From Streptomyces diastatochromogenes (GTDB taxonomy: Bacteria > Actinomycetota > Actinomycetes > Streptomycetales > Streptomycetaceae): a stretch of 64,000 nt of DNA. The stretch is from NCBI GenBank assembly GCA_026913215.1, contig JAPTYK010000001.1, positions 5,952,001-6,016,000 of the forward strand, given 5' to 3'. Each line of letters starts with the position of its first letter. Positions within the stretch are counted from its first letter, which is position 1. The notes beneath the pieces are model-generated. The model had not been told where the DNA came from. It was given only the letters and a program-made list of their open reading frames with translations, and ran no database searches. Positions 47,772 through 57,593 of this stretch are shown piece after piece. The position numbers and the translations under genes are program-made.

Positions 47772-48503
47772 TGGGCCTGGAGCACCCGGCGCCCGCGTGC
47801 TCCGTCGCCGCCACCGCCAGCGCCCGGACCAGCGGGTGCGGGCGGGTGCCGTCGCCCGACAGCTCCGGCTGGAAGAGGGTCGCCAGGAAGAAGGGGTGCG
47901 AGGGAGTTCGGCGATGCGGACGCCGCCCTCCTCGTCCGCGCCCGTGAAGCGCAGGCCGTGCGCCCGCAGGGTGTCCAGGTGGCGGCTGTCCGCGCCGTAG
48001 TTGCAGTGGTAGCGCTCCGTCGTCCGCTCCGCGCCCAGCGCCTTCTCGGCGAGCGAGCCCGGGGTGATCCGTACGACGCCCTCGTGGCCCACGAGCGAAC
48101 AGGCGAGCGGTGCGATCAGCAGGTCGTCCGGGTCCGCCGCCGGGTCGTTCTCGGCGTGCGCCGCCCGCTCCAGACCGCAGACGTCCCGCGCGAACTCGAT
48201 CAGGGTGTGCTGGAAACCGGCGCAGGTGCCGAGGAACGGGATGCCGTCCTCACGGGCCGTGCGGATCGCCGCGAGCGCCCCGCCTCGCTCGCGTACGGGC
48301 TGCCCGGCAGCACCCACACCGCGTCGAAGCCCCGCACCGCGCCCGGGGCCTCCGCGTCGGCCGTCGGGATCCAGTACGCGTCGAGGGTGAGCCCGTCCCG
48401 CTCGGCGAGGGCGTCCAGGAGGAGCGGGATGCGGACGTGCGAGCGGACGTGCGGGAGCGGTCGCCGACCAGGGCGATCCGGGGGGTGTGCGTGTTCGTGT
48501 TCA
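47768..48503 (-). CDS. Class I glutamine amidotransferase-like protein, CTP synthase C-terminal-related (frameshifted)
   Basis: About 245 residues with the GATase-1 fold: RIALVGDRSPHVRSHVRIPL at the N-terminus, DAVWVLPGSPYASEAGALAA, IPFLGTCAGFQHTLIEFARD (Cys nucleophile in GTCAGFQ), CSLVGHEGVVRITPGSLAEK, RYHCNYGADSRHLDTLRAHG and a likely catalytic His near the FFLATLFQPEL region. It is not fused to a synthetase; relatives are labelled CTP synthase C-terminal region-related. Frame changes near 48450, 48280, 47905 and 47785, the last giving EHAGARVLQAH*. ATG 48503. Divergent from the TPR gene. Confidence 0.8.
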
Positions 48504-48600
48504 TGGCCACCATGCTGGGCGGCCCCCCTCGTTCACGTCCAACGATGATTCCTGCACTTTCCATCGCGAACGCTTATCCTCACGCGGCTAGGGTGGGCCC

Positions 48601-49120
48601 ATGACGAACGATCACGACTGGGAAGCCCGCGTCACCGCGCTCTGGGAGCGACTCGGCGCCCACGAGCCCGCCGACTTCCGCGCCCGGATCGCCGCACTCG
48701 CCGCCGAGCGGGCCGACGACGACGCGGCCGCCGTCTTCGAACTGGGCGCCGCCCACGACTCCACCGGCATGCCCGAGGAGGCCGTCGTCCACTACGAGCG
48801 GGCCCTCGACCTCGGCCTCACCGGACTGCGCCGCCGCCGGGCCGTCATCCAGCTCGCCAGCAGCCTGCGCAACCTCGGCCGCCCCGACCGCAGCGTCGAA
48901 CTCCTCACCGCCGAGCGCGCCCTCCCGCCGACCGGCTCGACGCCGACGAGCGGGCCTCTCCGCCGCCGTCGACGCCTTCCTCGCCCTCGCCCTCGCCGAC
49001 ACCGGCCGCGACCGCGAGGCCGCCTCCCTCGCCCTCGGCGCCCTCGCCCCTGCTGCCCGCTACAGCCGGTCCCTCGCGTCCTACGCCAAGGACCTCCTGA
49101 AGACGCCCCAGGGCTCCTGA
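48601..49120 (+). CDS. Tetratricopeptide repeat protein (frameshifted)
   Basis: About 173 residues of TPR-type helices: DWEARVTALWERLGAHEPAD, FRARIAALAAERADDDAAAV, FELGAAHDSTGMPEEAVVHY with ERALDLGL (a TPR unit), RRAVIQLASSLRNLGRPDRS (second unit) and, after a frame change near 48930-48955, LSAAVDAFLALALADTGRDR and YSRSLASYAKDLLKTPQGS*. The family is common next to LysR or other genes in Streptomyces; it likely mediates protein contacts. The stop is immediately followed by the LysR GTG. Confidence 0.85.
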
Positions 49121-49994
49121 GTGGACCCGCACCTCCTCCGCACCTTCGTCACCGTCGCCCGGCTCGCGTCCTTCTCCGACGCCGCGCGCGACCTCGGCTA
49201 CACCCAGTCCGCCGTCTCCCAGCACATCGCCGCCCTGGAGACCGACCTCGGGCTGCCGCTGCTCACCCGGCGGCCCGTCGCCCCACCCCGGCCGGGGAAC
49301 GGCTCCTCGAACACGCCGGGGCGCTGCTGCTCCGCCTCGACGCGGCCCGCGCCGACCTCGACCGCTTCGCCGCCGCGCCCCGCGCGACCCTGGACGTCGC
49401 CGCCTCCCGCTCGCCCTCGCCCCCGCGCGCTCGCCGCCCTGCCCGCCACCGGGTCACCCTGCGCGGGCTGCCCCGCGAGCGGGTGCCCGCCGCCGTCGCC
49501 ACCGGCGAGGCCGACGCCGGACTCGTCGACGGCATCGCCGCCCCAGCGACCCGCTGCGGCTCGCCGACGTCGCCCCGCTCGCCGCGACCGCCGTCGCCGA
49601 GGAACCCCTCGCCGTCGTCCTGCCCGACCACCACCCGCTCGCCGGACGCCCCGGCGTCCGCCTCGACGACCTCGTCGACGCCCGCTGGCTGGACGCGCCC
49701 GACGCGGGCATCCCCTCGACCGGCTGCGGGCCGTCCACGGCGGACCCGCCGGACGCGGCTTCCGCGACGCCCTGCGCTACGAGGGCACCGACACCCGCAC
49801 CCTCGCGGCCCTCGCCGCCGCCGGGCACGGCCTGGCCCTCCTGCCGCTGCCCGCCGCGCGGGCGTCCCCGGCGCTGCGGCCGTCCCCTGGTCGCGCCCCG
49901 CCTCGTCCACCGCACCGAACTCCTCCTCCCGGCGGGAGCGGGCGGCGAACCCTCCGGGCCCGTGGCCGAGTTCGCGAGACGGCTCAGGCGCTGA
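49121..49994 (+). CDS. LysR family regulator (frameshifted)
   Basis: About 291 residues. HTH: LLRTFVTVARLASFSDAARD and LGYTQSAVSQHIAALETDLG with LPLLTRRPVAPTPAGERLLE after correction. The effector domain follows: ALLLRLDAARADLDRFAAAP, VPAAVATGEADAGLVDGIAA, AVAEEPLAVVLPDHHPLAGR, GRGFRDALRYEGTDTRTLAA and LAAAGHGLALLPLPAARGVP. Frame changes near 49285, 49410, 49545, 49705 and 49865. GTG 49121 abuts the TPR stop (TGA at 49118-49120), so the genes are coupled. The regulated target is unknown. Confidence 0.87.
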
Positions 49995-50043
49995 CACCCG
50001 CAGTCGCTACCCTGGGCGCAACGGCGACGGAAGGCGGACGGGC

Positions 50044-51003
50044 GTGGGGTGGCTGCGACGAGGACCCAGACGGGACGGCGACGACGCACCGAGGGACCCC
50101 GAGTTCGCGTACTTCTCCCAGCGCGAGGCCGCGCTCTTCCGCGGCCGGGTCCGCGAGACCTTCGCCGAACTCGGCCTGGAGGTCACCGTCTACGCCGGCC
50201 ACGTCATCGACGACAAGGGCCGCCGCTTCGGCCTGGGCAACCTCGCCGCCGTCTGCCACCAGGACCGGCGCGGCCCCCGCGTCTGGCCCGGCATGATCGA
50301 GCGCCACATCGGCCTCGTCGTCCGCGCCATGGACGGCCCCTCCGCCCTCGACACCCTGCCGCCCGAGCAGATCCGCGCCCAGCTCTACCCCCGGGTCGTC
50401 AGCGGCGACGGCATCGACGCCGCCGCCTTCGGCTACGCCAGGACCGTCGCCCCCAACCTCTACGAGGTCCTCGCCCTCGACCTGCCGGAGAGCGTCATGA
50501 TGCTCACCGACGAGGCCCTCGAACGGCTCGGCGACCACGCGCAGCTCCGCGACCGGGCCCTGCGCAACCTGCGCGGGCTGCCCGTCGAGGAGCACGAGAC
50601 CGTCCGCGACGCCGACGGCATGTGCTTCGAGGTCATCCTCGGCGACTCCTTCTACACCGCCAGCCGCGTCCTCGACCTCGACGGCGTCGTCCGGCGCGTC
50701 ACCGGCGCCCCGCTCGGCGAGCACGGCGCCCTCGTCGCCCTGCCCTTCCGCCACCAGCTCGCCTTCCACCCCATCCGGGACACCTCGATCATCCCGGCCC
50801 TCGGCGCGATGGCCTCCTTCGCCGCCGCCGGGTACGAGGACGTGCCGGGCGCCATCAGCCCGTACGTCTTCTGGTGGCGCGGCGGCACCCTCACCCAGCT
50901 CAGCGAGCACGACGAGGAGCGGGGCGAGCTGCGGATCGTCGTCGGCGACGACTTCCACGCCCTCCTGGAACGGCTCATCGCCCAGGGCCCCGACCGCCAC
51001 TGA
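50044..51003 (+). CDS. Conserved hypothetical protein, 319 residues
   Basis: Intact from GTG 50044 (VGWLRRGPRRDGDDAPRDPE) to 51003. Cytoplasmic; features include FAYFSQREAALFRGRVRETF, LEVTVYAGHVIDDKGRRFGL, GNLAAVCHQDRRGPRVWPGM and ERHIGLVVRAM, then a long second half with LVALPFRHQLAFHPIRDTSI. The pattern (short beta strand, acidic tail) is reminiscent of DUF1444/YtpQ-type proteins but the resemblance is weak. No catalytic motif is recognised. It ends 102 bp before the Xaa-Pro peptidase. Confidence 0.8.
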   Translation: MGWLRRGPRRDGDDAPRDPEFAYFSQREAALFRGRVRETFAELGLEVTVYAGHVIDDKGRRFGLGNLAAVCHQDRRGPRVWPGMIERHIGLVVRAMDGPSALDTLPPEQIRAQLYPRVVSGDGIDAAAFGYARTVAPNLYEVLALDLPESVMMLTDEALERLGDHAQLRDRALRNLRGLPVEEHETVRDADGMCFEVILGDSFYTASRVLDLDGVVRRVTGAPLGEHGALVALPFRHQLAFHPIRDTSIIPALGAMASFAAAGYEDVPGAISPYVFWWRGGTLTQLSEHDEERGELRIVVGDDFHALLERLIAQGPDRH

Positions 51004-51105
51004 GCGGTCGCCGCGCTCCGGTATCCGGTCGCGCCCCGCGCCCCCGCCCGGCAGGATGCTGTACGTCGCACCGGACGCAGCCGAGGACGTCGAGGAGAAG
51101 CCACC

Positions 51106-52233
51106 ATGTCGGAACAGGTCGTGCCCTTCACCGCGGACGACTACCGGGCCCGGATGGCCCGCGCCGCCGAGTCCGCCGCCGACGCCGGACTCGCGGGCGT
51201 GCTCGTCGCCCCCGGCCCCGACCTCGTCTACCTCACCGGCTACCAGCCGACCGCGATCACCGAGCGGCTCACCGTCCTCGTCCTCGCCGCCGGACAGGAA
51301 CCCGTCCTCGTCGTCCCCACCCTGGAGGCGCCCGACGCCGAGAAGGCCACCGGCGCCGCCGCGCTGACCCTGCGGGACTGGACCGACGGCAAGGACCCGT
51401 ACGCCGTCACCGCCCCCCTCCTCGACGTCGACGGCCGCTTCGGCGTCAGCGACAACGCCTGGGCCATGCACCTCCTCGGCCTCCAGCAGGCCCTGCCCGG
51501 CACCTCGTACGTCTCCCTCACCGAGGCCCTGCCGATGCTCCGGGGCGTCAAGGACGCCCACGAGCTCGCCCGGATCGCGGCCGCCGGGGCCGCCGCCGAC
51601 CAGGCGTACGGCGAGATCCTCAAGGTCCGCTTCGCCGGCCGCAAGGAGACCGACGTCGCCGCCGACCTCGCCCGCCTCCTCATGGAGTTCGGCCACTCCC
51701 AGGTGGACTTCACCGTCGTCGGATCGGGACCCAACGGCGCCAACCCGCACCACGAGGCCGGCGACCGGACCATCGAGCACGGCGACATGGTCGTCCTCGA
51801 CTTCGGCGGCCTCAAGCACGGCTACGGCTCCGACACCACCCGCACCGTCCACGTCGGCGAGCCCACCGACGAGGAGCGCCGCGTCCACGACCTCGTCCGC
51901 GAGGCCCAGCAGGCCGGCTTCGAGGCCGTCCGCCCCGGCGTCGCCTGCCAGGAGGTCGACCGCGCGGCCCGCAAGGTCATCACCGACGCCGGCTACGGCG
52001 AGTACTTCATCCACCGCACCGGCCACGGCATCGGCGTCACCACCCACGAACCCCCGTACATGATCGAGGGCGAGGAACTCCCCGTCGTCCCCGGCATGTG
52101 CTTCTCCATCGAACCCGGCGTCTACCTCCCGGGCCGCTTCGGCGTCCGCATCGAGGACATCGTCACGGCCACGGAGGACGGCGCGGGCCGCCGCTTCAAC
52201 AACACCCCGCGCGAGATGGCCATCGTCGAGTAG
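51106..52233 (+). CDS. Xaa-Pro peptidase (M24 family)
   Basis: Intact, 375 residues. The N-terminal creatinase/prolidase domain has DLVYLTGYQPTAITERLTVL; the C-terminal pita-bread metallopeptidase domain has all five metal ligands: MVVLDFGG (Asp), GYGSDTTRTVHV (Asp), HRTGHGIGVTTHE (His), FSIEPGVYLPGRFG (Glu) and VRIEDIVTATE (Glu). Cytoplasmic aminopeptidase P or dipeptidase removing N-terminal residues before Pro. ATG 51106 follows GAGGAG. It converges on treZ with 17 bp between stops. Confidence 0.95.
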   Translation: MSEQVVPFTADDYRARMARAAESAADAGLAGVLVAPGPDLVYLTGYQPTAITERLTVLVLAAGQEPVLVVPTLEAPDAEKATGAAALTLRDWTDGKDPYAVTAPLLDVDGRFGVSDNAWAMHLLGLQQALPGTSYVSLTEALPMLRGVKDAHELARIAAAGAAADQAYGEILKVRFAGRKETDVAADLARLLMEFGHSQVDFTVVGSGPNGANPHHEAGDRTIEHGDMVVLDFGGLKHGYGSDTTRTVHVGEPTDEERRVHDLVREAQQAGFEAVRPGVACQEVDRAARKVITDAGYGEYFIHRTGHGIGVTTHEPPYMIEGEELPVVPGMCFSIEPGVYLPGRFGVRIEDIVTATEDGAGRRFNNTPREMAIVE

Positions 52234-52250
52234 CCCCCCGGCCGGGCCGG

Positions 52251-53999
52251 TCAGCCGTCCGTCAGGACGATCGCCGACTCGCCCGGGAGACGGAGCAGTC
52301 CGTCCGCCGCCGGGGCGTCGACCGGGTCCCAGGAGGCGAGGACCCGGTCGCGGCCGTTGGAACCGAGCGGGATCACCGCCGGCTCCCCGCCCAGGTTCAC
52401 GGCGACCCGCAGGTCCCCGCGCCGGAAGACCAGCCAGCGGGCCTCCTCGTCGAAGGCGACCTTCACGCCCGCGAGGTCCGGGTCCGTCAGGTCGGGCAGG
52501 GTGCGGCGCAGGGCGATGAGCTGGCGGTGCCAGGCGAGGAGCCGCTTGTGCGGGTCCCGTTCGCGTTCGGAGCGGTCGAGGACCGAGCGGTCGCGGGTGG
52601 CCGCCTCCTGGGGGTCGGGGACCTCGTCCTCGGACCAGCCGTGCGCCGCGAACTCCCGCTTCCGGCCCCGCCGTACGGCCTCCGCGAGCTCCGGATCGGT
52701 GTGGTCGGTGAAGTACATCCACGGCGTGCTCGCCCCCCACTCCTCGCCCATGAACAGCATCGGCACCGAAGGACCGGTCAGCACGAGCGTCGCCGCGCAG
52801 GCCAGGAGGCCGGGGGAGAGCGAGGCCGAGAGGCGGTCGCCGAGGGCCCGGTTGCCGATCTGGTCGTGCGTCTGCGCGTAGCCCAGGAAACGGTGGGCGG
52901 ACGTGCGCTCCCGGTCCACCGGACGGCCGTGGTGACGGCCCCGGAAGGACGAGTACGTGCCGTCGTGGAAGAAGACCCGGGTGAGCGTCTTGGCGAGCGC
53001 CGCCATCGGGGCGCGCGCGAAGTCGCCGTAGTAGCCCTGCGACTCGCCGGTCAGGGCGGTGTGCAGGGCGTGGTGGAAGTCGTCGTTCCACTGGGCGTGC
53101 ACACCGAGGCCGCCGAGCGTGCGGGGGGTCGTCATGCGCGGGTCCGCGAGGTCGGACTCCGCGATCAGGAAGTGCTGGCGGCCCTGCTCCTTCGCCAACT
53201 CGTCCACGGCGGCCGACAGTTCCTCCAGGAAGGTCAGCGCCCGCGTGTCCGCCAGGGCGTGCACCGCGTCGAGCCGCAGCCCGTCGATCCGGTAGTCCCG
53301 CAGCCAGGCGAGCGCGCTCCCCAGGAAGTACGCCCGCACCTCGTCCGAACCCGGCGCGTCCAGGTTCACCGCCGCGCCCCACGGCGTGTGGTGGGTGTCC
53401 GTGAAGTACGGCCCGAAGGACGGGAGATGGTTCCCCGAGGGACCCAGGTGGTTGTGCACCACGTCGAGGACCACGCCCATGCCGAGCCCGTGCGCCGCGT
53501 CCGTGAACCGCTTCAGCGCCTCCGGACCGCCGTACGGCTCGTGCACCGCCCACGGCGCCACCCCGTCGTACCCCAGCCCCGCACCCCGGGAACGGGCACA
53601 GCGGCATCAGCTCCACATGGGTGATGCCGAGGCCCGCGAGCTCCCGAGCCGCGCGGCCGCCGCGTCGAGCGTGCCCTCCGGCGTGAAGGTGCCGACGTGC
53701 AGCTCGTACAGGACGGCGCCGCGCAGCCGCAGCCTCGGGGACTCGTTCCGCCAGGCGTACGCCGAGTGGTCGACGACCGCGCTCAGCCCGTCCGGCCCGT
53801 CGGGCAGCCGCCGCGCGCGCGGGTCGGGGAGCACGGGCCCGCCGTCCAGCGAGAAGCCGTACCGGTCGCCGTCCCCGGCGGGCACCACGCCCGACCACCA
53901 GCCGTCCCGCTCCGCGTCCCGGTCCAGGGGATGGACGGAGCCGTTCAGCTCCAGCGCCACCCGGTCACGGGCGCTCGGCGCCCACACCTCGAAGAGCAC
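52251..53999 (-). CDS. treZ: Malto-oligosyltrehalose trehalohydrolase (frameshifted)
   Basis: Releases trehalose from malto-oligosyltrehalose; GH13, about 583 residues. N-terminal domain FEVWAPSARDRVALELNGSV, then RGAVLYELHVGTFTPEGTLD, AGLGITHVELMPLCPFPG, VVLDVVHNHLGPSGNHLPSF (region I), RIDGLRLDAVHALADT (nucleophile Asp), QHFLIAESDL (acid Glu), RFLGYAQTHDQIGNRALGDR (third Asp) and MLFMGEEWGASTPWMYFTDH. GTG 53999 (VLFEVWAP) has GAGGGG upstream. Frame changes near 53640 and 53575-53590. With treY (58183) and glgX (61781) it makes up a glycogen-to-trehalose route, although other genes lie between. Confidence 0.92.
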
Positions 54000-54051
54000 G
54001 GGAATCCCCTCGTCGACGGTCAGCCAATGGTCAGCGCGACCATCCTGGCAG

Positions 54052-55039
54052 TCAGGAACCCGACGCGCCCGGCACGTCCCACACGTAGTTGACCGCCCGC
54101 TCGAACGCCACATAGCCCGCGCGGGCGAACGACGCCGCCATCGGCACGTTCCCCAGGTCCGTCGCCGCCCGGATCCGGGGCACCTCGGCGGCGGCCAGGA
54201 TCCGGGTCCCCTCCGCCAGGATGTCGTCGACGTACCCGTGCCCGCGGTGGGCGGGCAGCACACCGATGTACGCGATCGTGTGGTGGTAGTTGTTCCGCGC
54301 GGGGACGACGAAGCCGACCGGCTCGCTGCTCCCCGGCAGCTGGGCGACCCGCCACCACGCGCGCGGCGAGGAGTAGTTCCCGAGCTCCTCGTCGAAGTGC
54401 AGCTCCGCCGCCTCCCGCGCCGACAGGCCGGACGCCAGGTCGGCCCGCCCGTGCGCGTCGAGCGTGCCCTCCATCACCGGCGTCATCAGCGCCACCAGGT
54501 CCTCGCGGTCCCGCACCGGACGGAACTCCAGCCGGCCCTTCGGCTCCGGCACGGGGTGCCGGGCCGCCACTCCAGACGCAGCCGCTCCACCAGCGGGCGG
54601 GCGCCCGTGCGCTCCAGGACGGAGAACACCGACTCCAGGAGCGCCCGGGTCTCCGGCACCTCGCGCCAGTCCGCCGGCATGAAGCGGCCGAACTCGGGGC
54701 GCCGCGCCCCCGCCGGGACCACCGCGGCCGTCGCCGTCTCCAGGAGCCGCAGACCGACCTCGGCGCGCTCCTCGGCGGACAGCTCCGGGGCGAGGTCGAA
54801 GAAGTCGAGCGCCTGCGGCGCGGCCCCGGCCGCGTTCGTCCACCAGGCGAGCCGCCGAGGAGCCGGTCGCCGTCGAGCGCCACCCACATCCACCCGGGGA
54901 GGCGGCGGCCGGCGGCGAGGTCGTCGGCGAGCTCGTGGTCGAGCGAGTACGTGAGCCGGAGGAACAGGTCGAGTTCCTCCGGCCCGGTGAGCGGGCGGAC
55001 GGTGAGGCCGGTGGCGGACGGTGCGGAAGACGTGGTCAC
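54052..55039 (-). CDS. GNAT family acetyltransferase, two-domain (frameshifted)
   Basis: About 329 residues. The N-terminal half (LTVRPLTGPEELDLFLRLTY, LAAGRRLPGWMWVALDGDRL, LDFFDLAPELSAEERAEVGL) is a degenerate GNAT-like unit. The C-terminal half (RLEFRPVRDREDLVALMTPV, ARAWWRVAQLPGSSEPVGFV-like, YHHTIAYIGVLPAHRGHGYV, RILAAAEVPRIRAATDLGNV and FARAGYVAFERAVNYVWDV) has the acetyl-CoA loop in HRGHGYVDDI. Frame changes near 54560 and 54860. ATG 55039. It lies upstream of treZ on the same strand, 52 bp away, but a metabolic link is not evident. The acceptor is unknown. Confidence 0.82.
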
Positions 55040-55099
55040 GTCGTGGTTCCCCAGGGAGGTCTGGTGTCGTCGAGCCCGCAGACCGTAACAGCGATGTCG

Positions 55100-55113
55100 C
55101 CGTACCGGTACGG
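55100..55113. promoter_or_regulatory. 14-bp perfect palindrome between divergent genes
   Basis: CCGTACC/GGTACGG lies midway between the GNAT start (55039) and the FHA gene start (55174). The position suggests an operator for one or both; no regulator is adjacent. Confidence 0.4.
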
Positions 55114-55173
55114 AGTTTCCAGGTCAGCGGCCCTTCTGGACACGCCGGGGCCGACCGGCGGACAATCGTCTGC

Positions 55174-55722
55174 GTGACGACCCCTTTCGAGCTTCCCGCG
55201 AACTCCCCTCGGCTGACGGACGCCGAGCGGGACCGCGCGCTGGGGCTGCTCCGTGAGGGCGCCGCTCAGGGCCGGCTCTCCCACGACACCTTCCTCTTCC
55301 GGATGGAGCGCGCGCTCCAGGCCCGGCGGCCCGACGAACTCGCCCTGCTCACCGCCGACCTGAGGACCGAGGGCACCTGGACCCGGCGGGTCGTCGGGGC
55401 GGTCGAGAAGATGTCCGCGTTCACGGCGCGGATCGGACGGGCCTGGAGCGCCGAGCGACTGCCGAAGCTGCTGCTTCCGCATCCCGGCCCGTATCCGCTG
55501 CGGATCGGCCGCGACCCGGTCAACGGGCTGCGGCTCAGTCACGAGACGGCCTCGCGGCTGCACGCCGAACTCTCCCTCCAGGGCGGGACCTGGGTGCTGC
55601 GCGACCTCGGCTCGACGAACGGCACCACCGTCAACGGACGCCGGGTCACCGGCGCCGTGGCGGTCCGGCCGGGGGACGTGGTCGGCTTCGGCCAGATGTC
55701 CTTCCGGCTGTCGCACGACTGA
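55174..55722 (+). CDS. DUF1707-FHA protein
   Basis: Intact from GTG 55174, 182 residues. The N-terminal DUF1707 segment reads LTDAERDRALGLLREGAAQG with RLSHDTFLFRMERALQARRP and DELALLTADL. A short linker leads to an FHA domain: YPLRIGRDPVNGLRLSHETA, SRLHAELSLQGGTWVLRDLG, STNGTTVNGRRVTGAVAVRP and DVVGFGQMSFRL. The phosphothreonine-binding residues (Arg in GRD, Ser-Arg-Leu-His, Asn-Gly) are present. It probably recognises a Ser/Thr kinase product. A minisatellite begins right at its stop. Confidence 0.92.
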   Translation: MTTPFELPANSPRLTDAERDRALGLLREGAAQGRLSHDTFLFRMERALQARRPDELALLTADLRTEGTWTRRVVGAVEKMSAFTARIGRAWSAERLPKLLLPHPGPYPLRIGRDPVNGLRLSHETASRLHAELSLQGGTWVLRDLGSTNGTTVNGRRVTGAVAVRPGDVVGFGQMSFRLSHD

Positions 55723-55828
55723 GACGCACGGCACCACGGAGACGCACGGCACGACGGAGACGTACGGCACCACTGCAAGGCACGGCACCACGGAGACGCA
55801 CGGCACCACTGCAAGGCACGGCATGGGC
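55721..55828. repeat. Six 18-bp tandem repeats (minisatellite)
   Basis: Units of the form GAGACGCACGGCACCACG (four) and GCAAGGCACGGCACCACG-type (two) follow one another in the order A A A B A B. The array starts within the FHA stop codon and ends about 130 bp before the P450-like gene. It contains no stop-free rightward gene I can support. Confidence 0.85.
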
Positions 55829-55959
55829 TGAATCGGACCTCGTGGGTGTTCACCCGTTCGGCGGTACGCGGCGGGCGGTGGGGCCCCGCGATGATGGGCT
55901 GGGCAGACGCGCGCCACGATCTCCGGCCGCGCACCCACCGCCGACCGACAGGGGGCGCG

Positions 55960-57032
55960 ATGAGCGACGAGCCGAAGCGGGGCACGGGGAACGACCTGCC
56001 GTCCGGGGATCCCTGGACACGACTGCCGTCGATGGCGCCGGCGCCGCCGTCCGGGGCCCCGCCCCGGACGCGTCCGGACCCTCGCCGACCCGGCCGCCGC
56101 CGGGCCCGTCCCGCCCGGCGGGCGGACCGTCGCGCCCAGCCCGCTCGACCCCGGCGCCTCGCGCGACCCGCACGGGATCCACCGGACCCTGCGCGAGGAG
56201 TTCCGCTCACGTACGACCCGCTGCTGCGGGCCTGGGTCCTCAGCCGGTACGCGGACGTGGCCACCGCCCTCACCGACGCGCGCTTCACGCACGGGCACCG
56301 GCCCGGCGACCCGCCGTGCGCGCGGGCCCACGTCGACGTCGACATCGAGGCCCTGCGGGCGGTCACCGAGCGGACGGCCTACGTCCTGGCCCGCCGGATC
56401 GCCGAGCGGCCCCAGGCCGACCTGGTCGCCGACTTCTGCCACTGGCTGCCCGCCGGGACGGTCGCGGCGGCCGTCGGCGTGCCCTACCGCGACATGATGC
56501 GGCTCGTGCGCGGCCGGGCGGCCGGCGCGCTCGCGGGGAGTGCGGCGGCCAGATCGCCGTACGGGAGAAGGCGCTCGCCTCCTTCCTCGGCAACGTCCTC
56601 GCCGACCCCGACCAGGTCGCCGCCCTCCGCGACGCGCCCGCCGGCCTGGTCTCCCGGGCCTGGACCGAGTCGCTGCGCCGGGACCCGCCCGTGCAGATCG
56701 CCGTGCGCCGCACCGCCGCCGAGGTGCCGGTGAGCGGCGGCACCGTCCCGGCGGGCGCGTCCGTCGCCCTGCTCATCGGCTCGGCGGGGCGCGACCCGGA
56801 GCGCTTCCGCGAGCCCGATCGTTTCGATCCCTTTCGCAACGACCCGGGCCAGCTCACCTACGGGACGGGCTTCTGCCCGGCGGTCCTCCTGGCCGGATTC
56901 GAGGCCGAGTACGCCCTGCGCGCGCTCTTCACGGCCATGCCCCGCCTGCGCCTCGCCGACGGCTTCCGCCCCGTGTCCACGGGCCTCATCACCCGCGCGC
57001 CCCGCAGTCTCATCGTCCGGCCGGGCGGCTGA
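55960..57032 (+). CDS. Atypical cytochrome P450-like protein (frameshifted)
   Basis: About 357 residues, shorter than the usual 400. P450 landmarks: DPGASRDPHGIHRTLREEFP-type start, VLSRYADVATALTDARFTHG, ADFCHWLPAGTVAAAVGVPY, WTESLRRDPPVQIAVRRTAA (ESLR = ExxR of helix K), GTVPAGASVALLIGSAGRDP with ERFREPDRFD, and YGTGFCPAVLLAGFEAEYAL at the heme end. Odd points: no H-x-x-x-R C-helix motif, no AGxxT I-helix motif (the region reads CGGQIAVREKALASFLGNVL), apparent loss of the F-G helices, and a Cys loop about two residues short. Frame changes near 56105, 56200 and 56540. ATG 55960 follows AGGGGG. Heme binding is possible but normal monooxygenation is doubtful. Confidence 0.72.
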
Positions 57033-57061
57033 GAGGCCCCGCCCCGCTGTTAGGGTGACGT

Positions 57062-57080
57062 GCGCCCGTCAACCGGGCGC
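57062..57080 (+). promoter_or_regulatory. Hairpin in the leader of the secreted Ser/His-rich protein gene
   Basis: GCGCCCG/CGGGCGC around TCAAC. TAGGGT just upstream (about 57052) could be the -10 of the next gene, putting the hairpin in its 5' leader; it could equally terminate the P450-like transcript. Confidence 0.4.
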
Positions 57081-57110
57081 TCGAACCACCACGTTCCACG
57101 GGATTCACAT

Positions 57111-57593
57111 ATGAACATGCGCCATGTCCGCGCCATCGCCGTCTTCGGCATCGCGGTCGTCGCCCTGACCGGTGCCCGCGGCTCGCACGGCGGCAGCTGC
57201 GGCGGCTCCGGCAGCCACAGCAGCGGCAGCCACAGCGACCACGACAGCACCTCGGGCAGCGGCTCCAGCGGCTCCGTGTCCGGCGGCACCGGCAGCGCCG
57301 ACAAGGCCGTCCGCGATCTGACCATCGACTCGTGCACGTACGACCCGGCGAGCAAGAACCTGGTCGCCCGGGTCACCATCAAGAACGACAACACGTTCGA
57401 CTACGACTACGACTTCACGACGGAGTTCAAGGGCGACACGGGCTCCGGCGTCACCCCGGCCACCGCGAGGACGACCGCCGTCGCGGTCGCCGCGGGCGCC
57501 TCCAAGAGCGTCGACGTCTCCACCCGGTACCCCGGATCCGGCGACGCCTCCGAGTACACCGAGTGCTGGGTCACGCGGGCGTCCCGCTCCTGA
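57111..57593 (+). CDS. Secreted Ser/Gly/His-rich protein
   Basis: Intact, 160 residues. MNMRHVRAIAVFGIAVVALT is a signal peptide; no clear lipobox follows (ALTGARG, first Cys at about residue 31 in GGSCGG). A Ser/Gly/His linker (SHSSGSHSDHDSTSGSGSS) leads to a beta-sandwich-like domain: AVRDLTIDSCTYDPASKNLV, ARVTIKNDNTFDYDYDFTTE, VAVAAGASKSVDVSTRYPGS and YTECWVTRASRS with two Cys that may form a disulfide. The His cluster might bind metal. Unknown function. It overlaps the convergent membrane protein gene by 23 bp. Confidence 0.8.
   Translation: MNMRHVRAIAVFGIAVVALTGARGSHGGSCGGSGSHSSGSHSDHDSTSGSGSSGSVSGGTGSADKAVRDLTIDSCTYDPASKNLVARVTIKNDNTFDYDYDFTTEFKGDTGSGVTPATARTTAVAVAAGASKSVDVSTRYPGSGDASEYTECWVTRASRS

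Noticed and set aside
49984..53898. 1304-codon leftward open frame and a 1191-codon rightward frame in the same area
   Set aside because: Both are shadows of the hypothetical, Xaa-Pro peptidase and treZ genes in G+C-rich DNA; their products are low-complexity with no family motifs.
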